Shown here in pieces: positions 32,881-40,856 of a stretch of DNA of 51,924 nucleotides. The stretch covers positions 1-51,924 of the forward strand of contig CANNDT010000024.1 in assembly GCA_947503365.1 (NCBI GenBank), read 5' to 3'. Made by a program: the position numbers and the translations under genes. The notes below the pieces were generated by a model, which saw only the letters and a list, made by a program, of their open reading frames with translations, made no database searches and was not told where the DNA came from. Each line of letters opens with the position of its first letter. Positions within the stretch are counted from its first letter, which is position 1. Origin of the DNA: CANNDT01 sp945876205 (GTDB taxonomy: Bacteria; Acidobacteriota; Vicinamibacteria; Vicinamibacterales; UBA2999).

Positions 32881-34016
32881 GTGCCCCTCGCGTTAGCAGC
32901 TCTTGTGGTCGCGACGCTCGTGGTCGTCGCGGTCCCCGCATCGGCCCAGCAGAGTCGGGCGAGGACCATCATCGCGGTCATCAGTCTGGCAGCATCAACT
33001 GGGTCATGGGGATGGCCGCCAGGCCCGTCGGTCGCGGCCGGCTGGCCGTGCGCACGATGTTGAGCCTGGAGCCCTGGACGATTCGCGGATGCGGCTATCC
33101 AAACCTCCTGGCCACAGGGGAGATCTGCGAGCGTGACAGCATTCACGATCGCCAGCATCCGCACGACCTCTTCATGGAAGTCGCCGCCGAGTACGACCGT
33201 CCGCTCGCCGGGACCGTGCGCTGGCAAATCTATGGAGGCCCGGCCGGAGAACCTGCGCTCGGCCCCGCCGCCTTTCCGCATCGCCTGTCCGCATTCCCAA
33301 ACCCGATCGCGCCGATCGCGCATCATTGGCTGGATTCGACGCACATCACATTCGGCCTGGTCACGGCGGGCGTCTACGACCGTCGATGGAAGATCGAGAC
33401 GTCCGTGTTCAACGGGCGCGAGCCTGATTCGACGCGAACCAATTTCGATCTGGACCGGTTCGATTCGATCGCGGGCCGCGTGTCGCTGAATCCGACGGAT
33501 CGCCTCGCCTTGCAGGTGTCAGCGGGGCATCTGCACGACGCCGAAGCCGGGATCGGTTCGCAGCCGCGAAACAGCGCGGACCGCGCCACGGCGTCCGCCT
33601 CCTATCACCGGCCGCTCCGTGGATCCGGCGTCTGGGCCACCACGCTGGCGTGGGGCGTCAACGCCAAGACCAGCGCGATTCCGGCCGGGTTGCTCTCGCA
33701 AACGACGCACGCGGTCCTGCTCGAGACGAGTGCGATGCCCAATACCCGGCACACCTGGTTCGGGCGGATCGAGATCGTCGGCAAGCCCGCGCACGATCTG
33801 CACGCCCATGAATACATCACGCGCGTGTTCATCGTAGGAAAGCTGCAGGCGGGCTATATTCGGCATCTCCGTTCGTGGAAGGGTCTCGTGCCGGGCGCTG
33901 GTGCGAGCGTGCAGACGATTATCGTTCCCTCATTACTTGCACAGCGTTACCGAGGGACGTTCGCGCCGGGTGTCGGCGTGTTCTTAGCCGTCCAGCCGAC
34001 GCGCCAGGGAATGTAA
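32881..34016 (+). pseudogene. Frameshifted outer-membrane protein from a metal-resistance-associated family
   Basis: A GTG at 32881 opens a clear signal peptide (PLALAALVVATLVVVAVPASAQQ). The body of the protein lies in another frame from about 32955: EDHHRGHQSGSINWVMGMAARP, IHDRQHPHDLFMEVAAEYDRPL, PIAPIAHHWLDSTHITFGLVTAG, AFVxGK-type beta strands and a C-terminus VGVFLAVQPTRQGM. Joined, the two frames give about 378 residues, consistent with a full barrel protein. The total length is not a multiple of three, as for loss of one base (or gain of two) near 32946-32964. I associate the HDRQHPHD motif family with copper and heavy-metal clusters. A sequencing error cannot be excluded. Confidence 0.65.
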
Positions 34017-34096
34017 CCGGTAACGCCGGCCACAATGCTCGTCGTGCTCGCTGCGAAGCAGCCGGCGATCTCCAAGATCGCGACGGCGGCGCGCGA

Positions 34097-35203
34097 CTAC
34101 CTCACGGCACATCGGTTGGCTCCCGCTTCGAGGTCGGTGGGATCGCTGGTCGGGAACTCGCCGGCCTCATTCAGATCGACGATGCGGGCGAAGTTCGGCG
34201 GCGTGGGCGGGAGCCTGGCGGTCACGCGATCGACAAAGGCCGATTCCGACACCAGCCATCCAGACAGCCATGCCTCGATCTCCGCTATCGATGAGGCGAC
34301 CGCGCGTCCATCGAACGCGATCGGCTCGCTCGCGTGCGCGGGCAACACCGCCATCTCGGGGCGAAGGGCCTGCAGGTGGGTGAGCGACGCGAACAGGGCG
34401 CGGGCTCGTTGGCGCGCAGCCTCCGGGTCGGCGTGCAGGTCTGGGCGCCCCACGCCGTTGATGAACAGCGTGTCGCCGGTGAACACCGCGGTATCGTTCA
34501 AGACGTACGACGTGCTCTCATTCGTGTGACCGGGCGTGTGCATTGCCGTGAGGCTGGCGCGTCCCAGCGACATGCGTTCGCCATCGACAATCGCGGTGAA
34601 CGCGAATCTGACGCGCTGCTGCGGAGGCAACAGGAGCGCCGCTCCCGTCTGCCTGACCAGTTCTCGGGCGCGCGACAGGTGGTCGGCGTGGACATGGGTC
34701 TCGAACACGTACCGAATAGCCCAGCCGTGGCGATTCGCGAGCTCGAGGTACACGTCGGGCGACACCGACGGGTCGATCACCGCGGCCTCGCCATCGGAGC
34801 CAACGATGTACGAGAGGCATCCCTTGCCGGTGCGGCGCACCTGGATGACGCGGCATGACTGGTCCTGGAGCGGCACGTCCGCGGCATTCCACGCCAGGCT
34901 CCACGCCTTCATGCCGCCCGCCAGCGACCGTGCGTCGAAGCCCCGCTCGGCAAGCATCGCGGCGGCTGTCTCGCTGACACGGCCGGCATTGCACACGGTC
35001 ACGACGGGTCGATCGAGCGGGAATGCCGCGTCGGCGAGCGCGCCCGGCTGTCCGGCGCGCAACGCCTCGTAGGCGTTGAGGTGCACGCTTCCGGGAATGG
35101 CCCATTGGGCGCGGTCTTCGTCGGTTCGGATGTCCAGCACCGTGACCGGCTGCTGCGTGTCGAGCCACTTGCGCAGGGTCTCCGCCTCAATCTGCTTCGT
35201 CAT
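34097..35203 (-). CDS. Rhodanese-persulfide dioxygenase-like MBL fusion
   Basis: The 368-residue protein joins an N-terminal rhodanese domain (residues 5-110, active-site C71 in VTVCNAGRVSE) to an MBL-fold domain of the persulfide dioxygenase type. The metal site is ETHVHADHLS (H170, H172, D174, H175), with MHTPGHTNES and FTGDTLFINGVGRPDL. The tail about 335-368 is of low complexity. Persulfide dioxygenases oxidise glutathione persulfide to sulfite, and the rhodanese exchanges sulfane sulfur between sulfite, thiosulfate and persulfide. Most natural fusions place rhodanese at the C-terminus; here it is at the N-terminus. It is last in the sulfide operon, 17 bp after the SQR gene. Confidence 0.85.
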   Translation of the reverse strand: MTKQIEAETLRKWLDTQQPVTVLDIRTDEDRAQWAIPGSVHLNAYEALRAGQPGALADAAFPLDRPVVTVCNAGRVSETAAAMLAERGFDARSLAGGMKAWSLAWNAADVPLQDQSCRVIQVRRTGKGCLSYIVGSDGEAAVIDPSVSPDVYLELANRHGWAIRYVFETHVHADHLSRARELVRQTGAALLLPPQQRVRFAFTAIVDGERMSLGRASLTAMHTPGHTNESTSYVLNDTAVFTGDTLFINGVGRPDLHADPEAARQRARALFASLTHLQALRPEMAVLPAHASEPIAFDGRAVASSIAEIEAWLSGWLVSESAFVDRVTARLPPTPPNFARIVDLNEAGEFPTSDPTDLEAGANRCAVR

Positions 35204-35220
35204 GTCGCCTCAGACTGCGT

Positions 35221-36378
35221 TCACAGCTTGGTGTAGAGCCACGACTTCTCGACCCACACCTTGCCGAGATGCCAACGCCAGCTTGGCTGATGCAGTGTCA
35301 CCGCGGGCTTCGGCTCCGCGTAGAAGTCTCCACCCCCGAAGCCCGCCTTGCCGCCGCCGATTTCGATGAAGCACTCGCCATATCCATCGAAGCGCGCCGA
35401 CTGGGCCTGGCCCGCAATGGCATGCGCGATGTTCTCCGCCACAACCTCGCCCTCTCGGTGCGCAAATACGCCGGCCTTCGGCAGCGGCTTCCCAAGCGCC
35501 AGCGGGATCGAGACGATATCGCCGATCGCGTAGACGTTGGGCCACCGCGTTTGCATCGTGTGGCGATCCACCGACATCCACCCGCTCTCACCCGTCAAGC
35601 CGCTGTCGCGAATGACGGCCGGTGCGCGATGAGGCGGCACGTACGCGAGCAGGTCGAAGTCCGCCTGTGCGCCGTTCGCAAACGTCAGCCGCTTCCGGCC
35701 GGCGTCCACGGCTGTCACCTGATGCTCGGGGTGATAGGGGATGCCCTTCGCGGCGAGGAGCTGCGTCACGGCGCTCGAGACGTGGGGACCGGCCACGCCC
35801 ATCGGCGCCGGTTCGGCGGCATAAACCTCGATCTGCACGGCGTCGCGCAGCCCCTGCGTGCGGAACCAGTCATCGATGAGCATCGCGCCCTCGTACGGCG
35901 CCGCCGGACATTTGTAGGCCGGCGCGGCGGTGAGGACGACGAGGCGGCCGGACCGCAGACTCTCGAGAGCCGTCCGGAGCGACTCGGCACCGCTGCGCGT
36001 GTAGAAGTTGTGGCCCGCCTCGGCGAGACCTGGAATCAATTCCGGGGAGAGATCGGCGCCCAGCGTGATGACCAGGTAGTCGGCAGACAGTTCCTCGCCT
36101 GCAATGGTCACCAGTCGCCGATCAGGATCGATGTGCTCGACATCGCCGATGCGAACGTCTATGCCTTTGCGCGCCAGGCGTGCCAGCGGACGGGTGATCG
36201 CGTCTGCCGTGCGCCGGCCCACCATGAGCCACAGCAGCGACGGTGCGAAGACGTGATCGCGCTCGCGATCCACCAGCACGACACGGTGCGTGGCGGGCAG
36301 GCGCTTTCGCAGTGCCCGGGCGGTGGCGACACCGCCGACGCCGCCGCCAAGAATGAGAACTGTCTGTGAGTCGGCCAC
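35221..36378 (-). CDS. sqr: Sulfide:quinone oxidoreductase-like flavoprotein
   Basis: The 385-residue pyridine-nucleotide-disulfide-type oxidoreductase has an FAD-binding GGGVGGVATARAL at 11-23, DYLVITLGADL, and NVYAIGDIVSIPLALGKPLPKAGVFA near the C-terminal FAD site. Exactly two cysteines are present: C157 in AYKCPAAPYEGA and C336 in GYGECFIEIGGG, the pair expected for polysulfide formation in SQR. A hydrophobic/amphipathic tail (WHLGKVWVEKSWLYTKL) could bind the membrane. SQR oxidises sulfide at the quinone pool, giving persulfide for the next enzyme. The start is GTG 36378 with AAAGGA about 10 bp upstream; a much longer in-frame extension runs through the DsrE-like gene and is not real. 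Confidence 0.85.
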   Translation of the reverse strand: MADSQTVLILGGGVGGVATARALRKRLPATHRVVLVDRERDHVFAPSLLWLMVGRRTADAITRPLARLARKGIDVRIGDVEHIDPDRRLVTIAGEELSADYLVITLGADLSPELIPGLAEAGHNFYTRSGAESLRTALESLRSGRLVVLTAAPAYKCPAAPYEGAMLIDDWFRTQGLRDAVQIEVYAAEPAPMGVAGPHVSSAVTQLLAAKGIPYHPEHQVTAVDAGRKRLTFANGAQADFDLLAYVPPHRAPAVIRDSGLTGESGWMSVDRHTMQTRWPNVYAIGDIVSIPLALGKPLPKAGVFAHREGEVVAENIAHAIAGQAQSARFDGYGECFIEIGGGKAGFGGGDFYAEPKPAVTLHQPSWRWHLGKVWVEKSWLYTKL

Positions 36379-36394
36379 AGGCTTCTGGTCCTTT

Positions 36395-36748
36395 CTAGAA
36401 CACGAGCGTGCGATCCGCCCACTGCACCCAATTGGTGAGCTCTTCGAGCGTGCTCCGGTGCGTGGTATCTGTGAGCTCTGTGTCTGCGATTCCCCTCGCG
36501 TCCATGCACGTGGCGCAGACGCCGATCTCGCCCCCGTGCCGGCCGACGTTTCGCAACATGACTTCCGCGTTGTAGTACCCCTGCGGGACCTTCTGATCCT
36601 TTTTCGCGCAGCTCGCCGCGTCGCCAATGAGAAAGACTCTTACTTCCTCGCCTTCGCGCTTGGACAACGAACCGGCGAGGCGAAGCGCGTTGTAGCTGCG
36701 CTCCGTGCCGTAGGGGGGATCGTTCAGGATGAAGAGCGTCTTGGGCAT
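36395..36748 (-). CDS. DsrE-family sulfur-relay protein
   Basis: The 117-residue protein has the DsrE/TusD-like fold signs LFILNDPPYGTERSYNALRLA at the N-terminus, VFLIGDAASCAKK and GVCATCMDARG. The cysteines at about 67, 98 and 101 are placed as in sulfur-carrying DsrE-like proteins, where the C-x-x-C region holds the persulfide. It lies 21 bp after the MFS gene and 16 bp before sqr, so it probably relays sulfane sulfur between SQR and the rhodanese/dioxygenase. Confidence 0.85.
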   Translation of the reverse strand: MPKTLFILNDPPYGTERSYNALRLAGSLSKREGEEVRVFLIGDAASCAKKDQKVPQGYYNAEVMLRNVGRHGGEIGVCATCMDARGIADTELTDTTHRSTLEELTNWVQWADRTLVF

Positions 36749-36769
36749 ACGGTCACTCCTGTCTGTGCA

Positions 36770-38011
36770 TTACGGCGACGGCACCCTTGCGGGGAGCGTT
36801 TCTGCCATTCGCGTCGCCGACACGACCCCGGATGCGAAGGTCAGCGCCGCGATGACCCACATGGCCACATTCAGCCCGAACGCATCTGCCGTGAGACCCG
36901 CGAGCAGCGCGCCGATCGCGTACCCGAGGTCACGCCAGAGGCGATAGACGCCGACCGCGGATGCCCGCCATGACGGGTGGGCGACATCGCCGATGGCGGC
37001 AAGCAGCGTGGGATACACCATCGCGGTGCCGATGCCGAGCAGCACCGCACCGATGACAAACCCGGCGAACACGTGCGCCATCGTCACCACGCCGATGCCA
37101 GCCGCCTGGATCCACATGCCCCAGACAATGAGCGGCTTCCGTCCAGTGCGATCCGACAGTGCCCCGGTCGCCAGCTGGCTGACACCCCACGTGGCCGGAT
37201 AGATCGCGGCGAGCATACCCACTTGCTTCAGGTTCATCCCGGCCGCGGCGAACACCAGCGGAAAGAGACCCCAGGCCATCCCGTCGTTCAGGTTGTTGAC
37301 GAGTCCCGCCTGGCTGACGCTCGACAGGTTGCGGTCGAGGAGCGTCGTGCGCCAGAACACCTCGCGAGGCGTGGGGACGCCGCCGGGCAGCGTTCCGAGA
37401 AGCGCGGATTCGTGCGAGACGTGATGGCGTGTTTCGCGAACGAGCAGTGCAGACAGCGCGAGCCCCACGATGACGAACCCGACGCCGAGATAGAACGGCT
37501 GCGGGCGCAGGCCGTAGCGCGCGGCGATCCAGCCCGTCGCCAGCGCGCTGGCGGCGACCGCCACGTATCCGGCGAACTCGTTGAGGCCCATCGCCAGCCC
37601 GCGTTGCTTCGCGCCGACGAGGTCGATCTTCATGATGACGGTGGTGGACCACGTCAGACCCTGGCTGATGCCGAGCAGGAGATTCGCACACAGGATCCAG
37701 TTCCAGCTCGGCGCCCACATCAGGAGGAACGGCACCGGGACGGCGACCAGCCACCCGGCCACCAGCACGTGCTTGCGGCCCACACGATCCGACAGCCGAC
37801 CGGCGCCGTAATTGGTGAGCGCCTTCGCCATGCCGAACACGACGATGAACGAGAGCACCGCGGTGCGCGCGGCGAGCTGGAACTCGTGCTCCGCAATCGC
37901 CGGCAGGATGCTCCGCTCCAGGCCGACCATGGCGCCGACAAAGGCATTCACGACGACGAGCAGCGCGAATTGCCCGGCGTTCTCCCGCAGGCCGAGGCGT
38001 ACCGCCATCAT
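36770..38011 (-). CDS. Major facilitator superfamily transporter
   Basis: The 413-residue protein has 12 predicted membrane helices, the MFS loop 2-3 motif GRLSDRVGRKHVL and its C-terminal half counterpart GALSDRTGRKPLI. It sits between the ArsR-rhodanese regulator and the sulfur enzymes in the same direction, so a role in moving a sulfur compound (such as thiosulfate, sulfite or a thiol) or a co-occurring toxic ion is plausible. The substrate is unknown. Two adjacent ATG codons (38011 and 38008) are both possible starts, preceded by AAGGCGGGG. Confidence 0.87.
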   Translation of the reverse strand: MMAVRLGLRENAGQFALLVVVNAFVGAMVGLERSILPAIAEHEFQLAARTAVLSFIVVFGMAKALTNYGAGRLSDRVGRKHVLVAGWLVAVPVPFLLMWAPSWNWILCANLLLGISQGLTWSTTVIMKIDLVGAKQRGLAMGLNEFAGYVAVAASALATGWIAARYGLRPQPFYLGVGFVIVGLALSALLVRETRHHVSHESALLGTLPGGVPTPREVFWRTTLLDRNLSSVSQAGLVNNLNDGMAWGLFPLVFAAAGMNLKQVGMLAAIYPATWGVSQLATGALSDRTGRKPLIVWGMWIQAAGIGVVTMAHVFAGFVIGAVLLGIGTAMVYPTLLAAIGDVAHPSWRASAVGVYRLWRDLGYAIGALLAGLTADAFGLNVAMWVIAALTFASGVVSATRMAETLPARVPSP

Positions 38012-38019
38012 GCCCCGCC

Positions 38020-38073
38020 TTACGGCTTGACCTTGGCTTCGAGCGCCGCGCGATCAACGGTGGCGAGTGTCAT
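38020..38073 (-). CDS. 17-residue small ORF ahead of the MFS gene (leader or relic)
   Basis: ATG 38073 opens MTLATVDRAALEAKVKP, preceded by GGAGAAGAGAG at ribosome-binding distance and ending 9 bp before the MFS start. The peptide resembles the first residues of a rhodanese domain, so it could be the remnant of a deleted rhodanese gene. Alternatively it is a translated leader that couples ribosomes to the MFS gene. Confidence 0.35.
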   Translation of the reverse strand: MTLATVDRAALEAKVKP

Positions 38074-38103
38074 CGGTTTCTCTCTCTTCTCCGAAACGGA
38101 GAT

Positions 38104-38793
38104 TCAGCGGATGGACGCCGTGCCAGCTTCGACAGGCAGGCCCGCTGCCTGCCATTCCGGGAATCCTTCGAGCAGCCGACTGGCCCGGCGCCCTTTCGAG
38201 CGGAGGATTTCAACGGCGCGGTCGGCGTAGACGCAGTAGGGGCCGCGGCAGTAGGCGACGTACTCCTTGTCCTTCGGAAGCTGGCGCAGGCGGCGCTGGA
38301 GGTCGTCGACCGGCACCGAGATAGCGCCGGCGATGTGTCCCGCGGCGTATTCGCTGGCGGGGCGCGTGTCGAGGACCACGACTTCGCGGGCGCGAATGCG
38401 GCGCAGCAGGTCGTCCATCGCCACAGGCTCCGCGGCCGTGGAGCGATCGCCGAAATGGTCGCGGACGAGCCGGTCCAGGTCCGCGAGCCGGTGTTCAGCC
38501 AGCGTGCGGATGGCGCGGCAGACGTCGTACACGGCCGGGTCGGCGAGGCGGTAGTGGACGAAGAGGCCCTGCTTGCGGCTCTCGACCAGCGCGGCCTGCC
38601 GCAGGGCCTGGAGATGCTGAGACGTATTGGCGATCGACGATTCCATTTCGCCAGCCAGAGACTCGACCGTCCGCTCCCCCTGGGCCAGGAGCTCGAGGAT
38701 CTCGAGCCGCACTGGGCTCGCGAGCACCTTCCCGATGCGCGCGAACTGGCCGTACAGCCGGTCCTTGAAGTCGCGATGTGTGTCGGAGGCCAT
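38104..38793 (-). CDS. ArsR-family repressor fused to a rhodanese domain
   Basis: The 229-residue protein has an ArsR winged-helix domain (about 8-105: GKVLASPVRLEILELLAQGERTVESLAGE, TSQHLQALRQAALVESRKQG) followed by a rhodanese domain (125-225; LDTRPASEYAAGHIAGAISVP, AYCRGPYCVYADRAVEIL). Cysteines are C92 in the repressor domain and C182/C187 in the rhodanese loop. Persulfide-sensing ArsR proteins such as BigR/SqrR use two cysteines within the winged helix. This one has a single cysteine there, so the rhodanese loop may be the sensor. It heads the sulfide operon. A palindrome overlapping its own start codon suggests autorepression. TTG 38808 is a less likely start. Confidence 0.87.
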   Translation of the reverse strand: MASDTHRDFKDRLYGQFARIGKVLASPVRLEILELLAQGERTVESLAGEMESSIANTSQHLQALRQAALVESRKQGLFVHYRLADPAVYDVCRAIRTLAEHRLADLDRLVRDHFGDRSTAAEPVAMDDLLRRIRAREVVVLDTRPASEYAAGHIAGAISVPVDDLQRRLRQLPKDKEYVAYCRGPYCVYADRAVEILRSKGRRASRLLEGFPEWQAAGLPVEAGTASIR

Positions 38794-38809
38794 TGATACA
38801 GTAATCAAT
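38792..38809. promoter_or_regulatory. Candidate ArsR-rhodanese operator
   Basis: ATTGAT (38792-38797) and ATCAAT (38804-38809) form a perfect inverted repeat with a 6-bp spacer, overlapping the start codon of the regulator gene. AT-rich palindromes of this form are typical ArsR operators. In this GC-rich surrounding it stands out. Confidence 0.6.
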
Positions 38810-38962
38810 AGATTACTTGAATAGTGTCGTCAAGGGTTTTCTTGCGTCGCCTTTGCCGGCGGTTACCAACGCCACTCCTTCGGTGGCTTCCTTCGCCGCA
38901 TCGCGCGCCAGCGTCGCCAGCCGGCCGTGCCCTTACGGTCGTAACGGAATCAGGAGGCGGGA

Positions 38963-39322
38963 TTACAGGCGCAGCGCGAGTATAGGCACCGGCCGGCCGT
39001 CGTTCGCCCCGCCACCGCTTCGGTCATGCGTGGGTCGTGAACCTCCCGTGAGGTGCACCTCAGCCGCGCTGAAGAGACCGAGTGAGTGCTGCGGATGGAA
39101 GGCGCTTCGACCCTCTTCCTGCGTGAAGGGGTTGGCCGCCAGACGCGCTACGCACGCGCTGCTCCCGTCCGATATCGCCATCGACATCGGATGGGCGATG
39201 GAGTCGTCACCGAGGTGCCCTGCCGTGGTCATCCGTGAATCACACCGACTGGCGCAGATCGCCTGTGCGACCGGCCAGCCGGAGAGCGTCAGGACGAGCA
39301 GGAGGGTAGTGACGTGAGTCAT
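38963..39322 (-). CDS. Small exported Cys/His-containing protein, unknown function
   Basis: The 119-residue protein has a signal peptide (MTHVTTLLLVLTLSGWPVAQA), then a CASRCDSRM motif and histidines spread through the mature part (GHLGDDSIAHPMSM, FHPQHSLGLFSAAEVHLTGG). It lies downstream of the HupE/anchor pair, about 170 bp from the anchor stop. The spacing and composition suggest a periplasmic metal-binding accessory, but I do not recognise the family. ATG 39322 is preferred over 39343 because the hydrophobic leader begins there; no strong ribosome binding site is visible. Confidence 0.5.
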   Translation of the reverse strand: MTHVTTLLLVLTLSGWPVAQAICASRCDSRMTTAGHLGDDSIAHPMSMAISDGSSACVARLAANPFTQEEGRSAFHPQHSLGLFSAAEVHLTGGSRPTHDRSGGGANDGRPVPILALRL

Positions 39323-39352
39323 CGCCGTTGATGGAAAAAACACGCAACGGCG
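39323..39352 (-). promoter_or_regulatory. Hairpin immediately upstream of the small Cys/His protein
   Basis: CGCCGTTG (39323-39330) and CAACGGCG (39345-39352) form a perfect 8-bp stem with a 14-base loop containing six consecutive T on the minus strand. The stem abuts the ATG, so it could restrain translation or be an operator. Confidence 0.4.
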
Positions 39353-39493
39353 ATGCCAGCCCAGTCGTCGGAAACCGGGCGATTCTGCGGGGACGCTCGA
39401 ATGGACGAGCGACCAGGCGCGAACTTATCCGGGCGGAGCGCGGGAAAGTTCGACTGGACGTCAGCCGCGAAGGGGCCGAACGATCCGAACGAT

Positions 39494-40123
39494 CTAGTAC
39501 GTCGGCGGCGGCGGTGGATCCTGCACTTCGAAGTCGGTTGGCGATCCCGATTCGTCGAACATCCTCGCGATGTCGTAGAACCCCGCAGTCTGGACGACGA
39601 TCTTTACGTCCTTGTCCGTAAGATTCTGAAAGTACCAGCCGTGGATGCCCGCGTACGGCGCGGTGTAGGTACCCTTCTTGGTCGTGGCTTGTCCAGACTC
39701 GAAGCTGTCTGAGGCAGCCGCGCCGCCCTGATCGGGCTCAGTGTGCATGTCGAAGTTGACCGGGAGCGTCGACGTCCAGGAATAGATCATCGTGCCGCCC
39801 TTGTCGAGGTGGTACTTGTACTCGACCGATCCCATGGGAAGGAGCGAGAACTCGATCGCGTCCACTTTGTACGGCTTCGGCTGCACGGCGATGGGACCGC
39901 CCGCCGCGGCGGCGACCGTCGCCAGCGGCGTCGCGGTAGGCGCATTCATGTTCAGCAGGCCTGTCGCCTTGCCGGCGCCGAGCGGGTCGATGCCGTACTC
40001 CGCCGGCAACACCGCCGTCATCAGGACGAAGATGGCGACGGCGAGGGCGATGGCCGTCGCTCTCATCAGCGAACGCGCCGATGCGACAACCACCGGGAGT
40101 TGGGGCGAAGTGGTGTCGCTCAT
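39494..40123 (-). CDS. Transmembrane anchor protein paired with HupE (copy 1 of 3)
   Basis: The 209-residue protein has one N-terminal membrane helix (about 20-40), the family tag LPAEYGIDPLGAGKATGL just outside it, and a periplasmic beta domain. That domain reads SVEYKYHLDKGGTMIYSWTS, FDMHTEPDQGG, APYAGIHGWYFQNLTDKDVKIVVQTAGFY. Paralogues lie at 41245 and 50048. The two HupE-linked copies follow their HupE gene directly; here the start overlaps the HupE stop in an ATGA. The topology suggests a periplasmic domain tethered near the transporter. A proline-rich tail (PPPPPTY) is unique to this copy. The molecular function is unknown. Confidence 0.75.
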   Translation of the reverse strand: MSDTTSPQLPVVVASARSLMRATAIALAVAIFVLMTAVLPAEYGIDPLGAGKATGLLNMNAPTATPLATVAAAAGGPIAVQPKPYKVDAIEFSLLPMGSVEYKYHLDKGGTMIYSWTSTLPVNFDMHTEPDQGGAAASDSFESGQATTKKGTYTAPYAGIHGWYFQNLTDKDVKIVVQTAGFYDIARMFDESGSPTDFEVQDPPPPPTY

Positions 40124-40827
40124 TGGACGAAGTACCCGGTGAGCTGGTATCCCATCAGGATGAAGCCGCCGGCCATCAGCGCGGTGTTGGTCGCAAATGC
40201 GTGCGACAGGAAGCCGCGGTGCCTGCGCCAGTAGGTCAGCGCGATCAGGATCGCGGTCAGCGCCAGGAACTGGCCGATCTCGACGCCGACGTTGAAGCTG
40301 ATGATATTGGTCACCAGCCCGTTCGGCGAGAGCGTCAACTCCTGAAGTTTCGTGGCCAGGCCAAATCCGTGGAAGAGGCCGAAGACCATCACCGCCGCGC
40401 GGGTGTTGGGGTGGAACCCCAGGCGCTCGAACCCACCCATGTTCTCGAACGCCTTGTAGACGACCGACAGCCCGATGATGGCGTCGATGATGTAGGCGTT
40501 CGCGTGGATGCCTCCGAGCACGCCGGCGAGCAGCGTCACGCTATGGCCGATCGTGAACAGGCTGACGTAGAGAAGGACGTCCTTCAGCCGGTAGAGAAAG
40601 AAAATGACGCCGACCAGGAACAGCAGGTGGTCGTAGCCCGTGACCATGTGCTTGGCGCCCAGGTACAGGAACGGTCCAATTGCCGGGCCGGTGATCGTCT
40701 GGACGAACGCGGCATCACGTTTGGCGACGCCATGAGCCGCGGCAACATCGGGAAAAAATGCCGCGGCGAGAACGACCACTGCGAGAGCCAGCATGAGGGC
40801 GGTGCGACGGTGCTGAATCATTCCCAT
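40120..40827 (-). CDS. HupE/UreJ-family metal transporter (copy 1)
   Basis: The 235-residue protein has a signal peptide whose mature end begins near AAAHGVAK, then about six membrane helices with HupE/UreJ hallmarks: GAKHMVTGYDHLLFLVGVIFFL, LFTIGHSVTLLAGVLGG and FGLFHGFGLATKL. HupE/UreJ proteins are predicted nickel or cobalt permeases, and the conserved histidines fit metal passage. It shares most of its sequence with the copy at 49334. ATG 40827 lies within a few bases of the best -10 candidate; translation may start at ATG 40821 on a leaderless transcript. Site D of the shared regulatory element is directly upstream. Confidence 0.85.
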   Translation of the reverse strand: MGMIQHRRTALMLALAVVVLAAAFFPDVAAAHGVAKRDAAFVQTITGPAIGPFLYLGAKHMVTGYDHLLFLVGVIFFLYRLKDVLLYVSLFTIGHSVTLLAGVLGGIHANAYIIDAIIGLSVVYKAFENMGGFERLGFHPNTRAAVMVFGLFHGFGLATKLQELTLSPNGLVTNIISFNVGVEIGQFLALTAILIALTYWRRHRGFLSHAFATNTALMAGGFILMGYQLTGYFVQ

Positions 40828-40856
40828 AGGTTATCGAATCCTTTTCAAAAGACGTC

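Noticed and set aside
34035..34140. Short plus-strand peptide (ISKIATAARDYLTAHRLAP) between convergent genes as a gene fragment
   Set aside because: It has no ribosome binding site, overlaps the end of the rhodanese-dioxygenase gene and shows no family signature.
36930..38057. A 375-codon minus-strand frame overlapping the MFS gene
   Set aside because: It is Arg/Gly/His-rich and lacks membrane helices; the other frame gives a perfect 12-helix MFS protein.
38817..39317. A 166-codon plus-strand frame opposite the small Cys/His protein
   Set aside because: It is Arg/Ser-rich with no domain, while the minus strand offers a clean signal peptide.
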